64,000 nt of DNA from Deltaproteobacteria bacterium (GTDB taxonomy: Bacteria; Acidobacteriota; Thermoanaerobaculia; Multivoradales; JAHZIX01), in NCBI GenBank assembly GCA_022601195.1, contig JAHZIX010000002.1, positions 62,001 to 126,000 on the forward strand, in the 5' to 3' direction. The stretch's first letter is position 1. The number at the start of each line of letters is the position of its first letter. A program made the translations under genes and the position numbers. Of this stretch, positions 34,742-44,031 are shown piece after piece. A model generated the notes under the pieces. It saw only the letters and a program-made list of their open reading frames with translations. It was not told where the DNA came from and ran no database searches.

Positions 34742-35137
34742 ATGGGTGTTTTTGATGGCCTCGGCCAAGCTCTGGCGATGTTGCGACATCAGCAGGGCAG
34801 CTCTCAGCAAGAGATTGCTGACCGTGCGGGTGTCAGTCGGGCTCTACTGGGTTCTTATGAAGCCGAGAGGACCGAACCCGGACCCAAGAACCTCTCTCGG
34901 CTACTCAACAGCCTTGGAGTTGACCGGTTCGGCCTGGCCGCCGCTTTGGAGACCGTCAACGGCCGACCACCCATCGCCATTCTCCCTAGCCGCTCCCAAG
35001 CTTCTCCCCAGGAGCAGGAGATCCTCGACCTATTGGATCTGGACCTTGCTCCTGATGAGGAAAAGGTGTTTCTAGGCATGCTCTATTCGCTGCGGGATTG
35101 GTACGCCAGCAAGGAAGCGCCAAGATCAAAAGATTGA
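34742..35137 (+). CDS. XRE-family helix-turn-helix regulator
   Basis: The 131-residue protein begins with a clear XRE/Cro helix-turn-helix: LGQALAMLRHQQGSSQQEIA then AGVSRALLGSYEAERTEPG and a LxxLLxxLGV end, residues about 5-62. The C-terminal half (ASPQEQEILDLLDLDLAPDE) is a helical part of unknown role, possibly for dimerisation. The ATG at 34742 is chosen because the domain starts there; an upstream in-frame start at 34535 only adds unlikely sequence. The alpha/beta hydrolase gene follows after 10 bp, so the two are probably one unit and the hydrolase may be under its control. Confidence 0.82.
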   Translation: MGVFDGLGQALAMLRHQQGSSQQEIADRAGVSRALLGSYEAERTEPGPKNLSRLLNSLGVDRFGLAAALETVNGRPPIAILPSRSQASPQEQEILDLLDLDLAPDEEKVFLGMLYSLRDWYASKEAPRSKD

Positions 35138-35147
35138 TGATCAGCCA

Positions 35148-36008
35148 GTGAGCCAAGGTCGACCCTGGCCCCGGAAATTGGTTTCCTGGGGCCTTTTCAT
35201 CTTGGTGATTCTCGGGGTGAGCAGTGTGATGCGGGATGTATTCCTCAGGAACAGCCTCTACCCCGCGCCAGCCGTCCCGGTACCGGCGCCTCCCCTTCCC
35301 CTCCTCGAGGTCACCCTAGAAACCTACAGCGGAGACCGAGTCGTCGCCTGGGCCTACGAGGCCCAAGAACCGACGCCGGGAACGAGCCGCGTCTCCGTCC
35401 TGGTACTCCATGGCAACGGCGAGAACCTGGGCACCCTGCATCTATCCGGTACCCTGGAAAAACTCCGCCGTCTGGGAGTGAGTTTTTTAGCCGTCGATTA
35501 CCCGGGCTACGGTCGAAGCTCAGGCAAACCTTCGGAGAAGGCCAATATCGCCGCAGCTAGCGCTGGCCTCCAATGGCTCTCCAAAAACGCACCGGAGGAT
35601 CGCCTAGTCGTGTGGGGTTGGTCCCTGGGAGCCGGCGTTGGCATACAGGCTGCCGCGCGGGCAGAAAGAATTCATGGCCTGATCACTCTCAGTCCCTGGT
35701 CCTCCCTAGAGGCCGTAGCGACGGAGCATTTTCCTCGCTGGTTGATCCGCTGGGCCCTGGTGGAAACCTACGACTCCGTGGCCGCTGCAAAAACTCTCCG
35801 GTGCCCTGCTTTTGTCGCCCACGGAGAAATCGACCGCATTATTCCAGCCCACCAAGGCAAACGCCTCGCCGATACCTTTCCCAACCTTTACCGTTGGCTC
35901 GAAATCCCCGGAGCCGGCCACAACGACCTTTTGGCCATCGATTCCCTGTGGCAAGAAATGGAAGACTTTTTCGGGCACCTGGAGGAGCCCCCCCTGGGTG
36001 GGCTCTAG
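35148..36008 (+). CDS. Membrane-anchored alpha/beta hydrolase
   Basis: The 286-residue protein has an N-terminal membrane segment (LVSWGLFILVILGVSSVM) and then an alpha/beta hydrolase fold. Its parts are VLVLHGNGENLGTLH (oxyanion loop), VDYPGYGRSSG, the nucleophile elbow GWSLGAG (Ser near 163), the acid in HGEIDRIIP, and GAGHNDL with the catalytic His. This is the BEM46/YfhR-like group, usually facing the periplasm. The start is GTG. It lies 10 bp after the XRE gene. The substrate is unknown. Confidence 0.85.
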   Translation: MSQGRPWPRKLVSWGLFILVILGVSSVMRDVFLRNSLYPAPAVPVPAPPLPLLEVTLETYSGDRVVAWAYEAQEPTPGTSRVSVLVLHGNGENLGTLHLSGTLEKLRRLGVSFLAVDYPGYGRSSGKPSEKANIAAASAGLQWLSKNAPEDRLVVWGWSLGAGVGIQAAARAERIHGLITLSPWSSLEAVATEHFPRWLIRWALVETYDSVAAAKTLRCPAFVAHGEIDRIIPAHQGKRLADTFPNLYRWLEIPGAGHNDLLAIDSLWQEMEDFFGHLEEPPLGGL

Positions 36009-36206
36009 TCCACCGCCAAGTTCTTCGAGCTCGCCGACTCGAGGCCTTCCCCACCGACTCTCAAACCTTCCGGATGACCGCCTTCGTCGCGGCAAGCCGG
36101 AGATGCCCTGAGCGCGGAACCGTAGGAGGAATTAAGGGAGAAGCAGGGGTCGACAGCCGTGTTAGGCTCGCTCGGCATCGGGACAGCAGAAAGGAGTCCT
36201 CCCGCC

Positions 36207-38000
36207 ATGCTTCGAGTGGTCTCTGACAGCCAATCAACCCATCTTCCCCCCTTCCTCTCCACCGCCCAGCCGGTCAAGTTCGCAGTGGGGTTCTATGAAG
36301 CCGAGGAGGACGAATCCGGCTCCTTTCGCTGGATGGAGCAGCAGGCGTCTCTCACCTTCGCAGCCCTGCCCGGTGAGCGCTTTCTCGAGCTGCGGGCCTT
36401 CTCCGAGTTTCACGACCTTTCCCAGACCCTGACGATTCGTGCCGCGGGATCTTCAGCCGGCACTCAAGACGGCACTCAAGACCGCATCGTGGCGGCGTTT
36501 CCCCTTACGCAGGGTTGGCAAACTCTCTCGGTGGTTCTGCCTGCAGGAGTGGCGGGCGTTGATCTGGAAGTCAACAAGCTCTTTCCCCAGGCCTACTACC
36601 CGCAGGACTCCCGAAGACTGGCCATTCGGCTGTGGGCTCCCAAGGCTCACGGGGACCCTCAGCGCCATGGCCACATCCGCAGCCAACAAGAGAATTCCAT
36701 CGCCAATGTTCGGGAGATGAACGCCGGAGCGACAGTACTGTCTTCTACCCCACGCATGCTCGGAATCGACATGTATGGGGTCTGCAATGTCAAACCTCCC
36801 TGTGTCTACTGCGACTGGCAACACGCCAAAGATCTCGAGGGTGACCAGGTCGAGGCTCCCTTCGATCACCGCACTCTCGAGGAGTGGGGAGAGTTCTTCG
36901 ACAACTCTTCCATGCTAGTGAACTGCTCCATTGGCGAGCCCTTCATGATGAAGAACTTCGACTCCCTCCTGGACACCTTCGGGAACCAGGGGAAGTTCGT
37001 CGAGCTCACTACCAATGGCCAGATCCTCACCGACCGCAATATCGAGAAGCTCCTCGGCCGGAACATTCATCTCTATATTTCCCTCGACGCTTCCAACGGC
37101 GACACCTACGCCAAGCTTCGTAACGAAAACTGGGATCGCATGATCGGCAACATTCGGCGACTGATTCGAGCCAAGCGGGAAGCCAATGATCTGCCTCGGG
37201 TCTTCGTGGTCTTCATGCCCATGAAGCTCAACGTCTCGGAGCTGGAAGACTTCGTCAAGCTGTGCGCCGAGCTCCAAGTCGACCGGCTCATTCTCCGGCC
37301 CCTCAACTGGGCCGAGACCAGCGATCTCACCTGGGACCGCAATGGCCATCACTACGACTACCTAGATCAGCTCCTGCCCTTTGAAGAGCTGGTGCGCATC
37401 AGCGGCCGCGCTGCCGCGCTGTGCGAAAGGTATGGAGTTGCCCTTTCCGACCAACTCGATTTCGGCGGCGATTTGGAATCCGCCTTCGAAGAGGGTTACG
37501 AGGAGGGCCGGAACAAGGCTGGCGAGAAGGGTGTTCTGAAGGAGCCTACCGAGGAACCCGCTTTCGGAGCCGCCGACTCTCAGGTATCTGCCGTTGAGCC
37601 TCGGCCCAGCGCTCCAACTTCTACCCCCCTACCTTCGTTGGGGAACGAAGCGAACCCTCCCTGTCTCGAACCCTGGAAGAGCCTCTACATTCTGCGTCGT
37701 GGAGTCATGCCCTGCTGCTATGGCGCCGAACCCATCGCCCCCATGACCGGATACCGGGAGACCTGGAACTCCCAGCTGATGCAGGATATTCGTAGCGATC
37801 TCGTTTCCGGCACTTTTCACACTTACTGTCAGCGATCCAAGGCTTGCCCAATTGTCCGCAAGGCGCAAGCTTCCCAAGAGCTGACCTTTAGTGGGCGTTC
37901 CAAAAAGTCCTTGCTGCGAGCTATCCATCAGGTAGACCGTTGGTTAGGCGGCTCTCTGAAGAAGGTTTACCACCTCGCCCGCCCTTCGGTGCGCGCCTAG
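36207..38000 (+). CDS. Radical SAM protein with CX5CX2C motif and SPASM-like C-terminus
   Basis: The 597-residue protein has an unrecognised beta-rich N-terminal part of about 180 residues. A radical SAM domain follows, whose cluster motif reads CNVKPPCVYC (C193, C199, C202): CX5CX2C instead of the usual CX3CX2C. SIGEPFM, ELTTNGQIL, LYISLDAS and VVFMPMKLNV fit the rest of the barrel. After a Pro/Ser/Glu-rich insert the C-terminus has PCLEPWKSLYILRRGVMPCC and TYCQRSKACP, an auxiliary iron-sulfur region of the SPASM type. The start has AAAGGAG upstream. No peptide precursor is seen nearby, so the substrate is open: sugar, lipid or peptide. Confidence 0.82.
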   Translation: MLRVVSDSQSTHLPPFLSTAQPVKFAVGFYEAEEDESGSFRWMEQQASLTFAALPGERFLELRAFSEFHDLSQTLTIRAAGSSAGTQDGTQDRIVAAFPLTQGWQTLSVVLPAGVAGVDLEVNKLFPQAYYPQDSRRLAIRLWAPKAHGDPQRHGHIRSQQENSIANVREMNAGATVLSSTPRMLGIDMYGVCNVKPPCVYCDWQHAKDLEGDQVEAPFDHRTLEEWGEFFDNSSMLVNCSIGEPFMMKNFDSLLDTFGNQGKFVELTTNGQILTDRNIEKLLGRNIHLYISLDASNGDTYAKLRNENWDRMIGNIRRLIRAKREANDLPRVFVVFMPMKLNVSELEDFVKLCAELQVDRLILRPLNWAETSDLTWDRNGHHYDYLDQLLPFEELVRISGRAAALCERYGVALSDQLDFGGDLESAFEEGYEEGRNKAGEKGVLKEPTEEPAFGAADSQVSAVEPRPSAPTSTPLPSLGNEANPPCLEPWKSLYILRRGVMPCCYGAEPIAPMTGYRETWNSQLMQDIRSDLVSGTFHTYCQRSKACPIVRKAQASQELTFSGRSKKSLLRAIHQVDRWLGGSLKKVYHLARPSVRA

Positions 38001-38206
38001 GAAACGATCGCCAGTTGACGGCTCGTGGCCGGCGGAGCGCCGAGGGAGTTCCCTCGAGGCGGCCGTGCCAGCGAAACCTGGCGGGTCGCGGAAAAGATCA
38101 ACACCGAGGGAACCTCGTTTCGCCTATCCAATCCTGATTGGCTCTATGAGCGATAGCGCTCGTAGGCCGAATTTCTCACCAGCGAACGGGGCGCCGCTGT
38201 CGAGAC

Positions 38207-38235
38207 TTGACTCCCAGGCCCATTAATCGTATAAA
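38207..38235 (+). promoter_or_regulatory. arsR-type gene promoter giving a leaderless mRNA
   Basis: TTGACT (38207-38212), a 17-bp spacer and TATAAA (38230-38235) form a near-consensus promoter. The gene's ATG at 38243 is eight bases after the -10, where transcription should begin, and no Shine-Dalgarno fits between. The mRNA is therefore predicted to start at or next to the AUG. Confidence 0.7.
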
Positions 38236-38241
38236 TACGAT
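38226..38241. promoter_or_regulatory. Palindromic operator 1 (ArsR-type)
   Basis: ATCGTATAAATACGAT is a perfect palindrome (7 + 2 + 7) that covers the -10 box. It matches operator 2 at 38633-38648 in 15/16 bases. Binding there would block RNA polymerase, giving autorepression. Confidence 0.8.
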
Positions 38242-38242
38242 C

Positions 38243-38614
38243 ATGAGTCAGCGAGAACCTGCCGCCGAGCAAGCTAGGCTCTCTGTTCTGCCCCAAAGGG
38301 CCAGCGGTATTCCCGAAGCTTGTTGCACCCTCGCCATCGAAGGCCGGGAGCAAACCCGTTTGGTGCAGATGTTCAAGGCCTTGGGTAACCCGATTCGCTT
38401 CGAGATTCTCAAGTTCCTCCTCACCCACCCCGGCTGCATCACCGGTGACCTAGTGAACCATCTACCCATCGCCCAGGCGACCGTTTCCCAGCACTTGAAG
38501 GTACTCAAGCAAGCAGGATGGGTGGCGGGGACGATCCAGGGCCCAGCCGTTGCGTACTGCCTTGACGATGCCAACGTAGCTTGGTTTCGCAGCCGCGTCG
38601 AGGACGTTTTCTAA
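38243..38614 (+). CDS. ArsR/SmtB family repressor
   Basis: The 123-residue protein has the winged-helix core MFKALGNPIRFEILKFLL, LVNHLPIAQATVSQHLKVLKQ and AGWVAGTIQGPAVAYCL, typical of ArsR. Candidate sensor thiols are the adjacent pair in EACCTL near the N-terminus and the Cys in PGCITGD before the recognition helices. They could bind arsenite or another soft metal, or react with an electrophile. The start codon immediately follows operator 1 and the message appears leaderless. The downstream flavoprotein gene has its own copy of the operator, so both are probably derepressed together. Confidence 0.88.
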   Translation: MSQREPAAEQARLSVLPQRASGIPEACCTLAIEGREQTRLVQMFKALGNPIRFEILKFLLTHPGCITGDLVNHLPIAQATVSQHLKVLKQAGWVAGTIQGPAVAYCLDDANVAWFRSRVEDVF

Positions 38615-38632
38615 AAAAATTTGCCACTTTTA

Positions 38633-38648
38633 ATCGTAAAAATACGAT
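38633..38648. promoter_or_regulatory. Palindromic operator 2, upstream of the flavoprotein gene
   Basis: ATCGTAAAAATACGAT has perfect 6-bp arms and differs from operator 1 at one base. It lies 31 bp before the flavoprotein ATG, over or just after a TTGCCA (38621-38626) that may be its -35. Regulation by the adjacent repressor is a strong inference. Confidence 0.75.
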
Positions 38649-38678
38649 ACGTATATAGAGACCAAATTGGAGACAACC

Positions 38679-40004
38679 ATGAAGACAACCACCTGTCGCC
38701 CTGCCCCACTTCCCGTCGCCGTACTCGGTGCCGGTCCCATCGGCCTAGTGGCAGCGGCCCATCTCGTCCAGCGTGGTTTCCAACCTCTGATCCTAGAGAA
38801 GGCGACCACGATCGCCGCTAGTGTTCGCCAATGGGGGCACGTCAAGATGTTCTCTCCCTGGCGCTTCAACATCGATCCAGTCGCCCGGGAGATGCTCCAG
38901 AAACAGGGATGGAAGGCCCCGGATGAGGAGGCTCTTCCCACCGGAAACCAACTCGTAGACCAATTCCTCGAGCCTCTGGCTCGCATCGCGGAGATTCGAG
39001 CCGGCCTCCAGCTGAATACCGTTGTTACAGCAGTATCCAGGAGCCGCCACAACAAGCTCCGGGATGGTCGGCGGGAGAAGATGCCCTTTGTCATCCACGG
39101 CCTTCACAAGGGATCTCCCCAGCGTTGGGAAGCTCGAGCGGTGCTCGACGCCACCGGGACCTGGGGCAATCCGACTCCCATGGGAGCTGATGGTCTCCCC
39201 GCCCTCGGCGAGGACGAGAACAGCGATCGCATCTTCTACGGCATTCCCGATGTAAAAAGCGTCCACAGGGAGCGCTTTCGTGGCCGGCGAGTCGCAGTAG
39301 TGGGAGCTGGCCACTCTGCCATCAACACACTACTGGACCTAGCGGACTTGGCTCGCCTAGACCCGGCGACGCGCATCCACTGGGTTCTGCGACGAGCTCG
39401 GGTGGAAGACACCTACGGCGGCCAAGGGAACGACGCCCTACCCGGCCGTGGGCGCCTGGGTGTTCTCCTCCGGCAGTTGGTCGAAGAGCAGCGGATTCAG
39501 ATCCACACTCCCTTCTTCATCGACCGCCTCAAATCCATCGGTCAGGGAAAAGACAGAGCCATCGTCTTGGTGGATGGCTCCCGACCGGAAGAAGATCACC
39601 CGGTTTGCGACGAAGTGGTAGTCGCCACCGGCGCCCGACCGGACCTGAGAATGTTGGAGGAAATTCGCCTGGATCTAGACCCGACCGTAGAGGCACCTCG
39701 TGCCTTGGCCCCACTGATCGACCCCAACGTCCACAGCTGCGGCACCGTCCGACCCCACGGGGAAGCGGAGCTTCGACAACCGGAGCGTGATTTCTACGTC
39801 GTTGGCGTCAAGAGCTACGGTCGCGCACCGACCTTTCTCCTCACCACTGGCTATGAGCAGGTTCGCTCGGTGGTGGCTCATTTGGCCGGCGACACGAATG
39901 CTGCCCAGAGGGTCGAGCTGGCGTTGCCCGAAACCGGTGTCTGTGGCCTTCCCGGAGCTGCAAAACCCGTCGCGGTTGGCACCCAAGGGCAGGCTACAGA
40001 GTGA
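38679..40004 (+). CDS. FAD/NAD(P)-binding monooxygenase-like flavoprotein, ArsR-regulated
   Basis: The 441-residue protein has an N-terminal Rossmann motif [17 protein letters not shown], a middle second motif [18 protein letters not shown] for NAD(P), and ATGAR near the C-terminal FAD site. The segment [17 protein letters not shown] is typical of a poorly characterised flavoprotein group that often follows ArsR regulators and is related to the ArsO-like flavin monooxygenases. GGAG lies six bases before the ATG. Operator 2 sits in its promoter. No arsenite pump or arsenate reductase is nearby, so a role in arsenic handling is a guess; detoxification of an organic thiol-reactive compound is equally possible. 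It overlaps the convergent gene by 11 bp. Confidence 0.75.
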   Translation: MKTTTCRPAPLPVAVLGAGPIGLVAAAHLVQRGFQPLILEKATTIAASVRQWGHVKMFSPWRFNIDPVAREMLQKQGWKAPDEEALPTGNQLVDQFLEPLARIAEIRAGLQLNTVVTAVSRSRHNKLRDGRREKMPFVIHGLHKGSPQRWEARAVLDATGTWGNPTPMGADGLPALGEDENSDRIFYGIPDVKSVHRERFRGRRVAVVGAGHSAINTLLDLADLARLDPATRIHWVLRRARVEDTYGGQGNDALPGRGRLGVLLRQLVEEQRIQIHTPFFIDRLKSIGQGKDRAIVLVDGSRPEEDHPVCDEVVVATGARPDLRMLEEIRLDLDPTVEAPRALAPLIDPNVHSCGTVRPHGEAELRQPERDFYVVGVKSYGRAPTFLLTTGYEQVRSVVAHLAGDTNAAQRVELALPETGVCGLPGAAKPVAVGTQGQATE

Positions 40005-42375
40005 GTTCCTTCGTTACCGGCGGTAAGCACCGATCCTCATCGCAAGCCTGGTAGGTAAAGAGAAGCTTGGCTTCCCCCTCTCCTGGGGGAGATGCCAGGT
40101 CGCCTCGCACCTCGACTTGGCCTTCGTAGACCCGGATCTCGCTTTCCGCATAGACGGTCTCGAGAGGGGCCCCATCGGGATAGGTGACACCCCGCAGCTC
40201 CGTTCCAGACCCCTTGATCTCCGTGGGGATGAGAAATTCCTGAGACGCCGGGTTGGCGTTGATATGCCAGCCGGAGGCTACGTTCACTTTCAATCGAAAG
40301 GCTCGCCAGCCCTGGTGGTCGGGTCCCACCTGCGCTGCCACGGTCACGACTCCTTCCGCTTCGGCAAAGAGAGGATTCTTAGGCTCATCGGCAAACTCCT
40401 TGGCAACTTCCGTGGAATCTGCCGATGCAACCCCGGGGGCAGTGGCCGCGCCGAAGCGATGGGCTGCGACGCTCATCATCCTCAAGCCTTCTGGGGTCGC
40501 CTCCAACATGCCTCCGAAGGCCTTCAAAGAGGCCTCTGCCTCTCGCCGCCAACGAGCTTCGCCAGTGCGTTCGGCTAAGTCGAGAAGATTGAGCACCGCC
40601 ACGGCGTTGGGAGACGGCATGGCTCCATCTAGGACATCCTTGGAACGAAACAACAGATCCGGCTGCTGGGCAGCTACGAAATAGCCTCCCCCGGTGTCTC
40701 TCAGACGGCGGATCTGCTCCTCCGTAAGCTCTTTGGCGGCAGTCAACCAGGTTTTCCTACCCGTGGCCTCATGAAGAGCCAGGAGGCCACGCACCAAAAA
40801 GGCGTAATCGGACAGATAAGCATCGATCTTGGCGCGCCCTTCCCGCCAACTATGTTGCAACACCGAGCCTTTACGCATCTCCTCGAGGACGAAGGAAGCG
40901 GCTCGCTCCGCCTGGAGGGTGAAGGTCGGCTCCTGGAGAATCCGCCCAGCGGTGGCTAGGCCAGTGATGGCAATACCGTTCCAATTGGTCAGGACCTTGT
41001 CATCCGTCAGGGGCCGATCTCGGAGCCACCGTGCTGCGAGGATCTTGCCCTTGAGATTCTCCAAACGCTTCAGCAACTTCTTGCGGGATATCTTCAGCCG
41101 CTGAGCCTGGCTGTCCAAGGACTCGGGCAAGTGCAGGACGTAGAACTTCCCTTCGAAATTGACCTCCCCATCGAAGCCGTAGATCGCTGCCAGGAAGTCA
41201 GCATCCTCGTCGCCGAGGATCTCCTTCAGCTCCTCTCGGCTCCAGACGTAGTAGGCGCCCTCATGACCGTCGGTCTCCGCGTCGATGGCGCTCCACAGGG
41301 CTCCTTCCGGGGAAGTCATCTCCCGGCCCAGAAAAGCCGCTGTTTCCCGAACGATGCGAGCAGCCTCCGGATTCTGGGTGCGCTGGTATTCCAGGGCATA
41401 GAGCTCTAGCAGGAAGCCGTTGTCGTAGAGCATCTTCTCGAAGTGAGGCACCAACCATTGGCGGTCGGTGGAATAGCGGTGAAACCCCCCTGCCAGCTGG
41501 TCGTAGACGCCGCCCCGAGCCATGTGATCCAGACTGGCGGCTAGCATCACTCCCGCCTGAGTATTCTTCTCAGCCAACTCGAGGGGAAGAAATAGATTCG
41601 ACGGCGTGGGAAATTTGGGAGCACTGCCAAATCCACCCCAGGTTTCGTCGAAGCGCTTGGCGAGGAGTTCCATGGACCGTTCCGCCACCGCCGGCCCCGG
41701 TGCGGTGGCCGTCGGCTCCGCTCGCTCCTCCAGGTAGCGCCGCATGACGTCAGCGATCTGGGTTGCCGAAGCCTGTACCTCTTCCCGGCGATTCTTCCAA
41801 GCATTCTCCAGGGACTTGAGCACGGTGCCGAAGCCAGGCCGGCCCTGGCGATCTTCCGGAGGAAAATAGGTACCCGCAAAGAACGGCACGAGATCCGGGG
41901 TCAGAAACACCGAATTGGGCCACCCGCCGTGGCGGGTCAGTACCTGGGTGGCGGTCATGTAGATCTCGTCCAAATCCGGTCGCTCTTCCCGGTCCACCTT
42001 GATGGAAACGAAGCCCTCATTGAGCATCGCCGCGATCTCCGGGTTGGTGAAGGATTCCCGTTCCATGACGTGACACCAATAACAAGTCGAGTAGCCCACA
42101 GAGAGGAAGATCGGCTTGTCCTCTCGGCGCGCTTTCTCGAGAGCTTCCTCTCCCCACGGATACCAATCCACCGGGTTGTATTGGTGCAGCAAAAGGTAAG
42201 GGCTACTCTCCCCCGCCAAGCGGTTCTTTCGGCCCTCTTCGTGGTGCCCCATCTCCTCCCCTTCGGCCTGTGGCTTCTTCGATGGTTCCTTGGCCAGGCT
42301 GCTCCCAACCCAGAGCACTCCCCCGAGCGCCAAAAGGAGACCCAGAGCTGTGAGTAAGTAGTTGAATTTACGCAT
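39994..42375 (-). CDS. YyaL-type thioredoxin-domain protein fused to a DsbD-like domain
   Basis: The 793-residue protein has a signal or anchor segment ([19 protein letters not shown]). Next is the YyaL/SSP411 family start [24 protein letters not shown], with a thioredoxin fold and the motif [14 protein letters not shown] (C98 and C101), and then an (alpha/alpha)-barrel-like body. After about residue 660 a distinct beta-rich domain follows ([38 protein letters not shown]). It resembles the N-terminal domain of DsbD, including a Cys pair C-x5-C. YyaL proteins are usually cytosolic and lack this tail. Export plus a DsbD-like tail suggests thiol-disulfide work in the envelope. Confidence 0.85.
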   Translation of the reverse strand: MRKFNYLLTALGLLLALGGVLWVGSSLAKEPSKKPQAEGEEMGHHEEGRKNRLAGESSPYLLLHQYNPVDWYPWGEEALEKARREDKPIFLSVGYSTCYWCHVMERESFTNPEIAAMLNEGFVSIKVDREERPDLDEIYMTATQVLTRHGGWPNSVFLTPDLVPFFAGTYFPPEDRQGRPGFGTVLKSLENAWKNRREEVQASATQIADVMRRYLEERAEPTATAPGPAVAERSMELLAKRFDETWGGFGSAPKFPTPSNLFLPLELAEKNTQAGVMLAASLDHMARGGVYDQLAGGFHRYSTDRQWLVPHFEKMLYDNGFLLELYALEYQRTQNPEAARIVRETAAFLGREMTSPEGALWSAIDAETDGHEGAYYVWSREELKEILGDEDADFLAAIYGFDGEVNFEGKFYVLHLPESLDSQAQRLKISRKKLLKRLENLKGKILAARWLRDRPLTDDKVLTNWNGIAITGLATAGRILQEPTFTLQAERAASFVLEEMRKGSVLQHSWREGRAKIDAYLSDYAFLVRGLLALHEATGRKTWLTAAKELTEEQIRRLRDTGGGYFVAAQQPDLLFRSKDVLDGAMPSPNAVAVLNLLDLAERTGEARWRREAEASLKAFGGMLEATPEGLRMMSVAAHRFGAATAPGVASADSTEVAKEFADEPKNPLFAEAEGVVTVAAQVGPDHQGWRAFRLKVNVASGWHINANPASQEFLIPTEIKGSGTELRGVTYPDGAPLETVYAESEIRVYEGQVEVRGDLASPPGEGEAKLLFTYQACDEDRCLPPVTKELTL

Positions 42376-42619
42376 TAAACTCTCCCGAGGCAGTGTAGCA
42401 GTCGGTCAGCTCGGCACCGGTGTTCCCTGGGTGGCTCGCAGGAGACCTGTCTAAGAATCGTTCTGTGATTTGGAGTCGCCGCCACTGAGTCGGCGCTGAG
42501 TTGGCTCTCCCGCCGAGCGAGCTTATCCACCCGATGATGGGTACGGTTCTGTCGGGACAACGGATGGCAAGGCGAGCTTCTTCGAAGCTTTGGACCGCAA
42601 CCAGAGGTCGCCTGCTCCC

Positions 42620-43729
42620 CTAGCGATACACCTCCACCGGGGCGGGAGGTCCGAAGTGATAACCCTGAAGGAGATCGAAGCCGAGGGATTTGGCGAGAGA
42701 GGCGTTCTCAGCGACCTCCACTCCCTCGAGCACGGTGGTGATACCCAAGTCCCTCGCCATCATCAAAAGCTGGCCCAAGAGGGTCCGCCGGCGCTGGGCC
42801 GCGGCAGGGTTGTGACTCAGCCAAACGATATCGAATTTGAGGTAGTGGGGAGTCGCGTCGGCAAGCTCGATGAGCCGGGCTTGGCCGATGCCAAAATCAT
42901 CGAAGGCGATCTCTACATCAAGGTCCCCAAGAGCTTGGTGCAGTTGGCGAAAAGCCGCCAAGTCGGTGACGGCACTTTCATGAATCTCCACCACCAAACT
43001 ACGATCCGGCGAGTTCCGGCGCTCTTTCTCCAAGGCCGCCAGCAGAGCCTCCGGGTGTTGAATCTCCCGCGGGTGGGTGTTGACGAAGAGCTTCTTGTCG
43101 GCGGGTAGGAGACGGGCCTGCTCGAGACTAACTCGACGAAGAGCGTCCGTAAGAGTCTGCTCCAAGCCCATGGACTCGGCGATGGGAAAGAGTTCCCCGG
43201 GCCCCTTGATGGTCTTGCCTAGGCGGCCCCGCCCCAACTGCTCGTAGCCCATGGGAACGTGAGTCGTCACATCTACGATGGGTTGAAAGATCCCGCGCAC
43301 TTCGTTCTGGTCCAACATCTCCTGGAGGGCTCGAGCCTGACCGAGGAGGTGAGGCTCGAAATCTTTCGCGGATAAGCTGAGGGTTTCCATCGCTGGTTCA
43401 GCCCGAACCTCCACGAGCTGCCCGACGCGAAACTCCTGGTTGGCAAACTTCAGAAGATCTCCGGCCTTTAGAGAGATCTGCCCCTGAAGGGCTACTCCGT
43501 TGACCGAGGTCCCGTTGCGGCTTCCCCGATCCCGAACCCAAAGCTCGCCTTGGTCTCGAACCCACAATTCTGCATGTCGTTGGGACACTCCGACGGCAGA
43601 GAGAACCAGATTGCACTCGGCTCCTCGGCCAACCATGAAGGGAAAAATCGTCAGAGGCGTCCGCCACATACGACCACTCTCATCTAAGTAGCCTTCTAAA
43701 AACCAATTTTGAGGTACAGACACCGACAT
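42620..43729 (-). CDS. FHA-EAL domain protein with a degenerate EAL motif
   Basis: The 369-residue protein has an FHA domain at about 25-95 (FMVGRGAECNLVL, SQRHAEL, SRNGTSVNG), which binds phospho-threonine. An EAL-type domain from about 140 follows. The signature reads YEQLGRG instead of YEALxRx, so it is EQL. FVNTHP, EIHESAVTD, IAFDDFGIGQA and YLKFDIVWL are kept. The DDFG loop and the Glu metal ligands are mostly present, so cyclic-di-GMP hydrolysis is possible but reduced activity or a sensing role may be more likely. The start at 43729 has GGGAG six bases upstream. It would link Ser/Thr phosphorylation to cyclic-di-GMP. Confidence 0.85.
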   Translation of the reverse strand: MSVSVPQNWFLEGYLDESGRMWRTPLTIFPFMVGRGAECNLVLSAVGVSQRHAELWVRDQGELWVRDRGSRNGTSVNGVALQGQISLKAGDLLKFANQEFRVGQLVEVRAEPAMETLSLSAKDFEPHLLGQARALQEMLDQNEVRGIFQPIVDVTTHVPMGYEQLGRGRLGKTIKGPGELFPIAESMGLEQTLTDALRRVSLEQARLLPADKKLFVNTHPREIQHPEALLAALEKERRNSPDRSLVVEIHESAVTDLAAFRQLHQALGDLDVEIAFDDFGIGQARLIELADATPHYLKFDIVWLSHNPAAAQRRRTLLGQLLMMARDLGITTVLEGVEVAENASLAKSLGFDLLQGYHFGPPAPVEVYR

Positions 43730-44031
43730 CGTGAGCTCCCTTGGCTCCCTAGAGGCGTTCTTGGTTGTTCCCAACGAGGGCCATTACTCTAACCCCTCGC
43801 AGCCTGTGGCGAAAGTCGCTGGTTGCATAGAACGACAAATCTGGCGGTGGATCTGGGCGAAGAGCCGGAAACAAACCCGAGATCTGGCAAGGATTCTCCA
43901 GCGAAGAACCGTTCCTGACCCCACCGGGTCTGGTACCAATACTGGGACCCCGCCAAGGCTAAGGCCAAGGGAGAGGGAGAGGGAGCAGGAGATCTCGTCG
44001 ACCCGAGATGCAGCGGAAGCCTTCGGACGGC

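Noticed and set aside
38243-40004. Full arsenic-resistance operon
   Set aside because: Only an ArsR-type repressor and a flavoprotein are present; there is no pump, arsenate reductase or methyltransferase next to them.
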